This document shows, one piece after another, positions 48,301 through 59,837 of a DNA stretch of 64,000 nucleotides. How positions within the stretch are numbered: the first letter of the stretch is position 1; every line of letters begins with the position of its first letter. The notes under the pieces are model-generated. The model searched no databases. It had not been told where the DNA came from and saw only the letters and a program-made list of their open reading frames with translations. The position numbers and the translations under genes were made by a program. The stretch comes from Neodontobutis hainanensis (lineage: Eukaryota; Chordata; Actinopteri; Gobiiformes; Odontobutidae), in the NCBI GenBank assembly GCA_024349245.1, contig JALDNG010000048.1, positions 3,894,501-3,958,500 on the forward strand. Reading direction: 5' to 3'.

Positions 48301-51300
48301 AGGAAATGCACTAAACCAAGTCCTAGCGACTGTGACATGTTCAAAGCTGACAGGACATTACTATCTTTCACTCTTTTATTCAAGTTTTGTTGTCCCTTCA
48401 AATGTCCAGGTTAACTGTCTTGTTACCGCAGAGGTAATTGGTCTCTGTGTTTTGGCTTGACTTTATCACCGTCTCTCTCGACACATGTGTTTACCACAAC
48501 TATAATCTTCAAAAAGCCTGTTAACATAAGTAGCTCAGCTTTCATACACCATAAAGTCAGCTCTGACTGATCCGCAGCGCCATCCTGTTTACCACGCTGA
48601 GGAGCATAAGCAGCGCTCTGATTGTATCTGCCGCTCGCTAGCACAGGCTTTATTTCAGCGTATGCCTCTCTGTGACTCATTTCCAAACATGTTGTATTAA
48701 TATTCAAGCTCTGAAGACAGGTGACGAGAGGTGACATCCACTTGAATGCGCAGCTTACATGAATACACTGTGTATGTGTAATATTTCACTGACAAAACAT
48801 GGGGAATCAAAGGTTGCAGCTGCAGACATCAGAGAGTGCCTGGAGTACTTTAATGCTCTCATACTCTCCCAAACTGCAGCACCAGGGGTATTGAGCTTAG
48901 AAGTGACAAATAGATGTCTAGCCCAATGTTAAGTCTTGCTTCCACCAAAGGGTACAGTTCACTTCTGTTTGGTAGAGCAGTAGTGTTTCTACAGAATTTG
49001 AAGTTAACGTCTTAAAATGTAACACTTTCATTAACTTGTTGGTTGGATGTATAGTTGGTATTAACAGCCGGAGTCCAGGTTTTTCTCACCTATACAATCA
49101 AATTTTTGGGCAATTTAATTTTCTTTTCTTGCTATGTGGCTCTTTATTGTAAGAACAAAACAGGCTTTGTTTAGGAAAATGTGGCTGTTATGTGTTTTTT
49201 CCCGTTTTTGTCCAAGTTACTGACTGCAATGTGTTAAGCTCTACCCTTTAATTAATGTTGCATTATTGTGATACCTCAATTGAAGGGTAGCAAATATGGT
49301 ACCTTAATAAATTTAAGGATTACATACAAATCTGAAAAATGCCCGGGCTGTGGAAACTAGACTAAAGACTGGGCTTTTAAAACATGTTTCAAAGAAAAAT
49401 TGCCGTAAGCTCTCCACTTAAAACACAGGGTATTGTGAATTTATTCAGAAAAGTCCCAATGTCCGTCAAACACAGACAGTTTTCAAGTCACGCCCCGGTG
49501 TTTTGGCTTTAATGAGAGCAGCGTGTAGAGAGTGTGTGGTGTCTGGAGGGGTGGGCTAATTCAATTTCCATGCCTAATTTTGTGTTTTTCTCCACTGGTG
49601 TCCTGAAACACTGCAGGTTGAGCTCCAGCCCCGTGAGTAGCAGTGATCACCAGAGGCAACGAAGGGATGAGACACAGGAAGGAGCCTGGTCTCCAACCAT
49701 CTGGCAGGGCAAGACTCGCTCAACCTCGGGACAGAAAAAAAGAACAGGCCCTCAGATCTGCTGGGATCAAAGTGTGCCCTCGGTGCCTCAGCCACCGTGG
49801 CCTCCCTCATCATATTCAAATGGGGTTTCCTGAAAGCACCAGCCACTCGAAGACCTCCTAAATGTGCAGTGATGAACACCTGAAAATCTTCCAGATAAAA
49901 AAATGTTCAGTGAAGCTTGTGACAGAAAGGGAGAAGCTCTTTGTAGCTGACTGACATTTAAATAGAAAATAAATTTTCTTTGACTTGATAAGCAATAACA
50001 TAACAAAGTTTTAATCATCATAATCTTGCAACATTTATATTAGTTATGCATTAAGACATGATTATGTTTTACAGTAAGAACCTTGCCTTTCATCAGTCAT
50101 AACTCATTAAGACATAATGTCCAGCCCTACTTACAATTAAAACATGAAAATCAGCTGTTCAACCAGGCACACTCTGGTAGCTCCGCTGACACAGAAGAAA
50201 ACATATACATACACATATAAATTTGTCAAACACAGGCTCTTCAGCAGCACTGACGCCTGGGAGCGGGGGTCACCTGTACGCAGCATTACCGAATTAGCCG
50301 CTATCTAACCCAGACCTGCTGCAGCGTGCTGACACTAATCCCGGTCTCGCTGGAGAGCCCTGTCTGTGTTACATTATCATGTCTAATCCCCATAATCTCC
50401 CAGCCTCACCACTAAACGCTATCCCACCTTCGTCTCTTACCTCACAGCCCCCTCTAATAACATTAATGAAGGACCAAGCCCCCATTTACCCTGGTTACAC
50501 CAGCAGTAGGTTGGGTGACGTTCGTGAACATAGACCCCCTGTGCAGCCACCCACTCAGCCTCCAAGGCAGCATGAATTAATGTAATTCATGGCCCAGGGC
50601 AAAAAGCAAACCAAACATATGTTCAACAAATCAGGGTTTATGTATTTTTGTGTCACTGTTGCTGTGTAGGTCTATTAAAGTCATTGATGAGATCCTTAGT
50701 GAAGGGCTCGCAGCACAGGAAACGCAGGCTTTGAAGTGTTCCTGCCACTTTCAAACCCCACCCCCCACTTGCCATGAGACGTTTATGACGAGCTGACCTA
50801 GGTTATTAAAATACCACAGAAATGATTGCCCGTAATGCGTCTCTCTTTTTGGTGTCAACAAAGAATGACAGCAGAGGATTGGCTGGGATGAAAGGTTGAA
50901 AGGGCTCCTGCATTAAAAATGGCACTTTATCCATTAAAGCGGGATTTCTGCTGTCTCTTTGTGTAATTACCTGCACCCGCCAGCTCCGTGCCCGGGCTTA
51001 CCTTGTTTACACTGCATGTCTCGCAGTCTGACTGTCTCCCTGCAAGGCTTTGCTACACTGTCTTCTCCTTTGCCTTTGTCTCTTTTGACGTCTTTCACTT
51101 GTCTGTCTCGGCTGTCGGGGCCAACCTTGAAAGAACAGGCATAAACACACCCAGAAGAGCGATGTCAGTACAAGTGCACAACAAATAGACACAAGTTCAA
51201 GCAAGTCCCCTAATGTGCTTTTTAATTTAGCATGTGAACTGCATTCATTTATTTACAATTTGGCACTCATACAACTCAAACCCATTAATGTGCTTTGCAA

Positions 51301-54300
51301 TGTTAATCAAATGCTAATGAAATTGCATATCCCCTTTGCTAGCTCTACCTTCAAGCAAACAGCACCACACTGACTTAATTGTGAGGGGAAAAACAGCACA
51401 TACAGACTTCCTCTCATATTTAATTTTATCTTTGAATAAAAGAGCTATAGGAAAGTATTAATCTGCTTAACATTTCTAAGTACATCCTCCAAAGGATTTT
51501 GCTTTTTTAATCTTACATATGCTCAGCAGAGTTACTGGCAAAAACTGTACATTTTCCTCATTTCATCCTTTCAACATCAAATGGTGAGCAGCAAAAATTG
51601 GATCAGACTTCAAAGACTGTGATGTGCTCCAAGTCACGGAGTGGCTCTTCTATTTCACATATTGAATCCGAGCAGGATATCAAAGTGCTACCAAAGAACC
51701 TCAGGTCTTTACTAAAAAAGGGGTCTAACATCTGTAGAAAGAGTAGCGCAAAGACAAATCACCTCGGGGAAGAGCTAGCATTTATTCTCAGCCGTGAATT
51801 TCCAGCCTTTTGATTCTCTCGTTCCCGTACCACCCTGTCTTCTCTGCTGAGATGGAGGCTGGAGCAAGAGAAATCTTTTGTCTCAAGGACTTAAAAAATT
51901 CCCAAAGAATAATCTGGGTTAAAGCTGCTTTGTAGAGGAGCAGCGTTAGAAATACGCAGCTAATGCTAGGAACAGGGAAATGCCGATTTCATTCATATTT
52001 AGCTACTTACATTTCGTCTTTGTAAGTAATCAGCATTTGCTTGTTTGCCGTCCAACCTATAAATGTAAAATAAACAATAAAACAAATTTGAAAACAAACT
52101 AAAAATCCACATCACCAACCACAACTAGTGTCTTAATGTAATTATGCAGTTTGTTCCAGTACATGTCTGATTACTCATTTGTTCCTTTATTAAAAGAACA
52201 AACAGAATAGGGCATGCCAGTTGCAGTCATGCTCTGAGTCTAGCTCTTGCTGGTGATGCAACTGGAGGCACTGCTGTTTGGTTGCAAACACAGATTTCAT
52301 GCATGGCAGGCAGGAGGGATATCAAAAGAGAAGAGAACAGCATGTAGGTGAGAGCATAGGCCTAACAGAAGGAAAATGGGCCAGATAATGTCAAAATAAA
52401 TCTATATGGAGCGATTCCAACACTGATTAAACAGAATTGTTAAGTGGTGGTTTGAAGTTTTTCTCACTAAGGAATATGATTGTAAACACTGAGCCCAAAA
52501 CCCCAACTGATGCACTGCAGTTTGCGTATACAACAAGCATAACATTTTCAGATGTGTAAATCTAACATTTTGGAGTTTACAGTCTGGAGACAGAGCTGAC
52601 CACATGTCACCCAAAATTTAAGCCTGGGATTTGATTGACTGACTTTATTGCAATTGATAAGAAGCTTGTTTTGCATAGTATTAAAAATGTTGATGTATTT
52701 TCTGTTTCTTTATGGCACATAAATTAACACAAAAGTATTGTTTACTATATGTTAGGCTGTATTTTATTGATAATTGGGCAATGTTATAATGTAATGTTTT
52801 TTTTGGCTCAACACAATCTATTAAAATTTTAACACGGTGGGAAAACTGTCCCATTGCTGTTACTGTGTCTAAATGCCAATGAATTTCCAAAATAACAGAT
52901 GAACTGTGTAAATATAAAAGATGGGACTGAAATAAAACAAGTCATTGATCCCATGTGTGCCTCTCTTTAGTCAGTGGCTGCCTCTTAGCACATACTTTCT
53001 TAATGACTGGCCTGCCCATATGCTGAATAAACACAAGTCCTCAGTGAGTACATCTGGAGACCAGCGCACAGCCCCATTTGTGGTCAGACAATTGTGCTGT
53101 ATCTTGGTGAAATTTTTTTTATTACATTTATAAAACTGGAGGAGGTGGAGCAAAGGGAGGAGCTTCTCTTTGAGCTGAAACAACAGTACATTACAGAGCA
53201 AATGAAGCCTGTCCAGCTTCAGCAGGATGAATGACAGATATTTGGGACCTCTGGCTTGAATGGTGGTCACTTTTAAACTAAAGTAGGCATCCAAGGAAAG
53301 ATAATAAAGTGTTCTGCAAAATATTCCTCTAATACAAAAAGAACAATGTCAAGGCTCACCCAGTGTACTTCTTCTTGGTGGTCGTACTCCCAGCCTCAGG
53401 GTTTTGGGGTCTGTGATCCTGTCTCACTCGATGACCCCTATAAACTGCATAGTACATGTCATAAACATAAAACAATAATGTTTAAGTGTTAGGTAAGCTT
53501 CATTATGTCTGTGAAGGTTCTCAGTTCTAAGCTTTATTAGATAATATATCCAGTCATTATTTTGGAACAATGAAACCATAAAAGACATTTTAAAGAAGTC
53601 CTCTGGTTGGCTACGGTGTCTAGGAGTGAAGTAGGCTTATTTTCTGTAACAGAACAGAACACTCAAAAAAAATAAATATGGATTATTTTACACAAAAAAT
53701 GGCACCATTCAAAAAACACTGGGTCACACACAAAATATTTATATATACAATAACTAAATCTGAAAGTACAATAAAGGGCAAAGTGTAATCATTAGCGCAA
53801 GCGTGTTTAGTGCCTGAATGCAGATCATTCAAGAAACATTTAGAGATTATTGAGACATTGAGAGTTCAGACAGATTGTAAACGGGGCCTGCTGACTTGCT
53901 CCTTCAACGGGCTTTGTGTTTTTCTTGTAGAATTATATGCAGAGGAAAGAGAGCTCAAGTACATTGTTGAGCCTGGTTGTATTTTGCATGGTCTAATCTG
54001 ATCGATGGTGAGCATGTCCCTCAGGCCCCACTGAGATCTGAGAAGCCACCAGGCTCATACATTTGAAAGGCATCTGTTTATTTTCAGAATGCAAATGCAG
54101 CCCACCTCAAAGGCTATAAGCTGCGGATAGCACACAATGTGAATGTGCTGGAGTGCCCCGCCGGGGGCTGAGGCCCCACTTATGTCAGGTTCAGGTTTTC
54201 CCTCTGAACTGGGGCCACACACAAACAACTGCTCAAAGGAGAGACAGCAGCAGCGACAGAGAGGCTTCCCTTACACCAAAGCATGTTCAGCCATTCTCCT

Positions 54301-57300
54301 GCGTTATTTACAAGGGTTTTAATGAGGGACATTTACACAAGGTGCGCAGGCGACTGAGATGGTCTATGTGCCAGATGAGGCCAGCCCTTAGGAGAGCCAA
54401 GGGGAACAATGCCAAATCTCCTCCCCCTGCCCTCCTCTCTCCTGCCCTTTTTGGCACCCACCCTTGTCCTCCAGTGAGAGGTTCTGATGAGGGGGCAGGA
54501 AGGTTAATGTGCCCACTTTGATCTTCGTCAGGGCACACTGAGTAAGAATTAATTTACATTTCAGATGAAAAGGTTGACAGTATAAAAAGGCATCTTGTTT
54601 CTGGAATGTGAGAGCTGTGTAATGGGCCAGGAATGTGAGAGGAAGTGGTGAGGAAGCAGAAGGATAAGCCCCTCTCTTGCCTTTGACTGGGAACGAGATG
54701 AAAGGGAAAGATCTCAGTGTGCACTGTTCTTCTGAAACATGGGGACCAAATGCTGCCCAAACTTTCAAAAGCTTTTCTATGCATTATTAATTAATAATTA
54801 CTGTTTCGCAGGCCACTCAATAATATTTGAAAGGTGTTTCACAAAGATTTTGAGTCCCTTACATGGGCTAGATCATTCATTATTGTGTTTAAATATCTGA
54901 AAAAGTTTGGGTCAAAGGAACTCATCTTTACCTGACTGTATACGAACGACAGCCTCTTCTCGCTCCTTCTTGATTTGCTTGATGTGCTGACGAGCGACAT
55001 AGCCCCTCCAGGCTGGAGAAGGACAGAGCAATGTGTGTGTTTGTAAGTGAATGCTAAACCTACCTCTGTAAAACAAAACAGACTCCACAAACTGCACAAG
55101 ATCCCACTTCAAAACACTGCTAGACCAGGTGGCAGAGCGAAGGACCCTTTGAACTCTCTGAGGTGTCATTGTCTGCTCTGAAGCGTTTAACCCTCATGGG
55201 TCAAGCAGTGGTTATCAGACTCATCTCTTTTTATGAAGACCTACTGCTGCATAATGGACTAGAGGTCATTAAGAAAACAGAGCTTTTTTCTACAACAAGT
55301 TTGCACCTGTTTCATTATATAATACGAGTATTATTGACTTCATTTGCATCATTTTGTGTTTACAGTTTGTGGTTTTACCTGACTGGATAATGATGGCACC
55401 GCGCTTCCTCGTCTGCTTCTCTTTTTGGTAGCGCCGGGCCCCAAGCCAGCCTTTGGTGTAAGCTTGCATCACCACCACTCGAGCAATCACTTCCCTCAGA
55501 AGCAGGTTCAGCTGCTCCACGTGATAGTACCTTAGAAAAACCTGGTCAACATAATTATACGTTTGTATGATTGCATTTTGTGCATCTGCTTTTCACTTTA
55601 GCTGCGACAAATACTTTACCTTTGTCTTCCCGATCACCCAATTCTCTAATTTGGCTCGTTCCAATATGGCCGTAACATTTTCTTTACTAGTCTCAGGCAT
55701 CGTATGTGCCCGAAATGCAAGATAGTAATACCTGAGACAGAAAAGCAAGGCATGATTAAAACTTGAATGTGCTTTGTCTGTAGCAGCAGTGTGCGAATGC
55801 ACTTTTGTCCAAACAATAAACATTTTAAAGGCATAAAATATCAAAATGCAGGCAGTAATGTCTATTAGAATTTGATACTTGGTTATAATATTTTTTATTT
55901 TATTTTATTGTTTATACACTTCTATATATCATTTCTGTGATGTTTGTCATGGAGGAAATAAAAATAAATATAGACAGAATAAAAAGGATTGGTTACTTAT
56001 TTATCATCAAAATAACTTCCCTCAGTTGTGTTTTATAGGGACACTACAAAGCTGAACACCTGATGTCACACAAGTGGCCCACAGTGGGAGGATGTAAGCA
56101 GAAAGTGAGTGTGTCTGAGTCGTGAGGCTTCAACAGAGGCCCTTTGTTGCAGCCCTTTTAAATGGCTCATCGTGTCTTATTTCAGTGGCCACAGTCGATG
56201 CCCATCGGCTGGAGCCTAGCAGTGAGCGTCAGCCCTGCCGTATGTTTATCATACACATTGTCTGGGGCCGGCCACTGATCCTCTTGTTGGAGTTTACAGA
56301 GTACATGAATAGGACAAAGTGGCTCAAACTGTTTGCTCAGGGACATCAAGGCTCCAAAAGTAGTAGTTCATCTCTTGTGTTCTGGCGCTGGTCAAAAAGA
56401 AGAACAACAACAAGAAGAAAACTTCTTTGAACTCCCCTCCCCGCCTCAGTCTACAGCCTTTCATTCTAATTCCTGTTGATACCTGTTATTTCTTTGATGG
56501 TAAATACAAAGCACTGCTTGGCAACATCAGACAAGCCTTTGATATGAGAGCGCAAATTTAAATCAGTTTTCACTAAAGGTGCAGTTTAGCCATTTGTCTG
56601 TGTGCACAACTCCAGCCTGGATCAGGGAGGATGATATGGGATAAATAGAAAGGTTCAGATATAGTCTTAAAGTCTCATCTATGTGCACTCACGCACACTA
56701 GGAATTAGAAAAATCACAATTTTTTATTATGGAATTTCAAACAAACACGAAACACAAACTTTCTGACTTTTTGTTTTTAGCACAAAATATAAGGCTTTCC
56801 TACAACTGTGAGATCAACCAGACATCAAAAAGTTTTTTTTCAAGCCAGAAACAAGTTCATTAAATTGTATTTGTCTGACTGTGTCCACATTAAAGGTGTG
56901 TGAAATACTTTTTGGAGCATATTGGATCTAGCATTATGTTTTCCTGCATTTGTTAACGAATTGTGTGTGTGTGTGAAACACTTTTGGACAATAATTCACA
57001 GTTTTTCTTTTACATTTGGAAAACAAAAACAACATCTTTACATCAAGTCTCTCTAATGATGAAATCTTTTTGAATTGTCTTCAAATGGAACACCAATGGG
57101 ACCAGAAAAGCCACATTTGATTTTCACTAAGTTTAAGAACAAACTCTTGATAAATAGTAAAAGAAATCCATTAAAATGCATCAGCCCTTATAATCACAGT
57201 TACTCCCTGTTTGAATCTGAGCCATTTTACGCTCAGTTAAAAGAGCGGTAGGATGTAGATTTGCACAAAGACTAATGACTGCCAATTAGTCAGCGCCTTG

Positions 57301-59837
57301 CTCTACTCCAGTTGTAGCCATGTCTAATTAAAAAACCTGTGTTTTTGTGTGATGTTTGCCTTGTGCTCTTTCTGGGGTTGTGTCAGCACTCAGCAGAACG
57401 GAAGGGTAGCACTTGTACCTGTTGACAAACTCCTCAAACAGGATGCGGTGGGAGTAGCCCTGTCTGCGGATGTTCACCGTCTCCAGGAGGCCTGTGTACC
57501 GCAGCTGCACCATCACGCGGTCCTTACAGAAACGCAGGGCCTGCCTGTCGTCGTTGGGTTTGATGCAGCGCACAAAGTGGGGCTGACCCACCACCATTTT
57601 AGACAGCAGGTCCATCAGTGAGTACTGTGCGCACACACACATATAATAAATGTATAACAATTTCTGTAATTAATTAATCTTAATACTGAAGCTGAGTAAA
57701 CAGAGGTTTGAACTAGGGCTGCACAATATTGGATTATGAGCGCTATACGCTAACAACATGCCCGGCAAAATTTCAATGAATCTTTTACGTAGAAAAAAAG
57801 AAATATAATGGTCAACTTCCAATTGGCAAAGCAGGACCTAAATCATTATAAAGTTTATACTACTAAACCATTATTAAATAGGCCTAAACCAGGACTGTTT
57901 CATTTGGACGCACCGCGGTTTGAGTTAAAGATTTCTTTGGACAATTTGGATAATTTTGACAGAAACAAAAGTAAAAGTCTATAAAATGGAAGAGTATAGT
58001 GGTATTGCGATACAAGTCATCATTTGCATTACAAATATTGCAATTGTTAATATCAGAATAACAATAAATTTGCACCTACTCTGAAGTAAGAGGCCACTGT
58101 CTGTCTCCTCATGTTGGTGGTCTCCCCGGGGTGACGCATCATCTCCATCGTGTCCACCTGCACACGGACAGACAAAATGAACACCGCACCCCTCACCCAG
58201 ACCACACAGAGCCACAAGCTTCTGCCAAATAGTGTATGTTCAAATTACTAGCTGTCTGTTTGTAGTATATGTAGTAGTAACTAGTTCTGTAAGTATCAGC
58301 GAGAGCAGATATGGACAACTAGATCCACCTCTGTTTATTTGCCACCTGACAAGCTGATAGGCAACACTGTGAGAGAGGTATTATTACAGCAGGTCTCCAT
58401 GCACTAAATGGGCCAGTTGGGAATAAACAGCTGTACTAACTGTGCCCCATAAACACTTAAAGCGAACCATCAAGAGGATAATTCTCCACTGCTGTGGGGC
58501 ACGAGAAAATTGCAAAGCTTTACGAATAATGACACTAGCCGTCACCATCCTGACAACGACGGATTAACGAGGACACAATATAACCTTTTTAATGATCTTT
58601 GCGGTTTAGGGCTTCATCAAAATTAATGATGCAATAGATATTTTATGGTAAGTCTATGTAGCAAAGTGCATATCTTAATACTTTAGTTTGTCCTACCAAA
58701 AAGAGAAAAAGAATGGAGTTTTACAACACTACAAAAACCTCACTGTTGCTGGCCAATGGCCATACAGTGACTTTGATTAGTTGAGCAACTGTCTCAGTGC
58801 TTAATGTGTAGCTTTAATTGTAACTTTTTATTGCTTCCTGTCTACTTTACTAAACTTTGAGTGAGAACATGGCAACATACATATTACATCAATGGCAACA
58901 CGTTGTTATAAGGAAGCCTTTTCTTCTTTACGAATAACTGAGTAGGCGCTTAAGGGAACTTCAACAAAGTCAAAAGAATTTGTCATGATCTTATCTTTCC
59001 CCAAATGTTGTCCAATTCTATTGCCTGATGTAGAGAATCACTTCAAGAGCATAAGTTTGCATTAATATCTTGAAACTGTGTGGGAAAAAAGTTCAAAAGA
59101 AACCATTTAGATTTTCCACAGGCAGATAATTGATCGAGAATTAATGAAGAAAGCTGAATAAATCAATAAATCATTTGCAGAAGATTTTAAAAAGACTTGA
59201 GTTTGGAACTGTTCTGCAATTTAAAATTAAACATAGATAAGATTTTTTTTTCATTTAACAGAAGCCTTACCTTCAATAGGTATTTAGGAGACTGAGTACA
59301 GCGTGTGCCAGGCAATAACATGAAAATGAGAAAAAACAAGTGGACAGACAAGAAGTAATGAAGATGTAGGAACTTGTAAGGTTTTTTTTTATGGAAATCT
59401 ACATGATTTGGAGACCAAATAGAACAGATAAATAAAAATAGTATTTTTAGATGAGTCACCTTCAATGAACAAGGACAGACAGTACAGAGAAGTGAGACAG
59501 ATTAAAGTTAAGTCTTCATTGTGAGCTGCTATTGCCTAAACATTATTATTCACCTGTTTTAAGATTTTCAAACTTTAACAAAAACACCTGAATGCCTATT
59601 AACTAAAGAAAACAATAAAAGTCCTGAATGCCAGATGGTGATGATACATCACCACAAGCAAGAGAATACAAATACAACAGTGCAGATTTCTTATGCAGTG
59701 CCTGTAAGCGACAAATAAAGAGCACAATAGTCTGTGCTGCCGCAGCACAAGGCTCACCTTGGTGCGGCCGGATCCGAGCTGAGGAGGCAGAGATCTGGAG
59801 GCAGCTGTCACTCTGGCTCTGGATGTGGCCAGGTTTC
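42335..59837 (-). CDS. myo3b: Myosin IIIb, C-terminal half (5' part outside window)
   Basis: Unconventional myosin of actin protrusions in photoreceptors and hair cells. Twelve exons in transcript order: 59837-59758, 58157-58080, 57624-57419, 55731-55620, 55541-55379, 55012-54932, 53444-53360, 52056-52011, 51125-51002, 43446-43346, 42970-42924, 42443-42335 (stop TAG 42337-42335). Phases agree and give 409 residues. The first five exons carry the end of the motor, including MVVGQPHFVRCIKPNDDR, the QLRYTGLLETVNIRRQGYSH helix and the converter. Three IQ motifs follow (MQAYTKGWLGARR, IQSAWRGYVARQ, IQSVYRGHRVRQ). The tail has SPEDSLYYNQLN and VLDGEDEYYKLL, then ends APPSHSF. Absence of the MYO3A-type extra C-terminal actin-binding segment, plus linkage to sp5 and gad1, points to MYO3B. 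The kinase domain and most of the motor lie beyond the window. The 46-base exon 52056-52011 is the least certain; it rests on splice sites and phase only. Confidence 0.9.
43447..51001 (-). other. myo3b: Large myo3b tail intron
   Basis: A 7.5 kb intron between the exon ending in DMQCKQ and the exon encoding GPVMKPQQRTTRR. It holds a repeat fragment at 44255-44395 and short AT runs (for example near 44240). No other coding exon could be tied in phase to the gene. A few stretches (around 46260-46480 and 50230-50580) are less AT-rich, but nothing specific can be claimed for them. Confidence 0.55.
44255..44395. repeat. Fragment of a common fish interspersed repeat
   Basis: Contains TCTTTATTTATCCAGTGAAG followed by GTAAACTCCACCCACATAGA and GCTGTGAGGCAGGAGTGCTA. 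The second half matches the repeat type at 40963-41079. The first half recalls a different dispersed fish repeat, so this may be a composite. Confidence 0.45.
53130..53310 (+). pseudogene. Coding-like 3' end on the opposite strand of a myo3b intron
   Basis: From 53136 a + strand frame reads LEEVEQREELLFELKQQYIT and continues, charged and helix-like, to a stop at about 53231. An AATAAA lies about 70 bases further on (about 53303). This looks like the 3' end of an inserted gene copy or an unrecognised small exon. No splice acceptor is obvious at its start and I cannot name the parent gene. It may be chance. Confidence 0.25.
55732..57418 (-). other. myo3b: myo3b intron between two late motor exons
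   Basis: Intron between the exon ending RILFEEFVN and the exon beginning YYYLAFRAHT. It contains a short GT repeat near 56962-56975 and no coding exon that I can place. Confidence 0.6.

Noticed and set aside
53360..53453. Using the acceptor TTTATAG just inside the third-IQ myo3b exon
   Set aside because: It would put a stop codon four codons in. The upstream acceptor at ATGCAG keeps phase and restores a full IQ motif.
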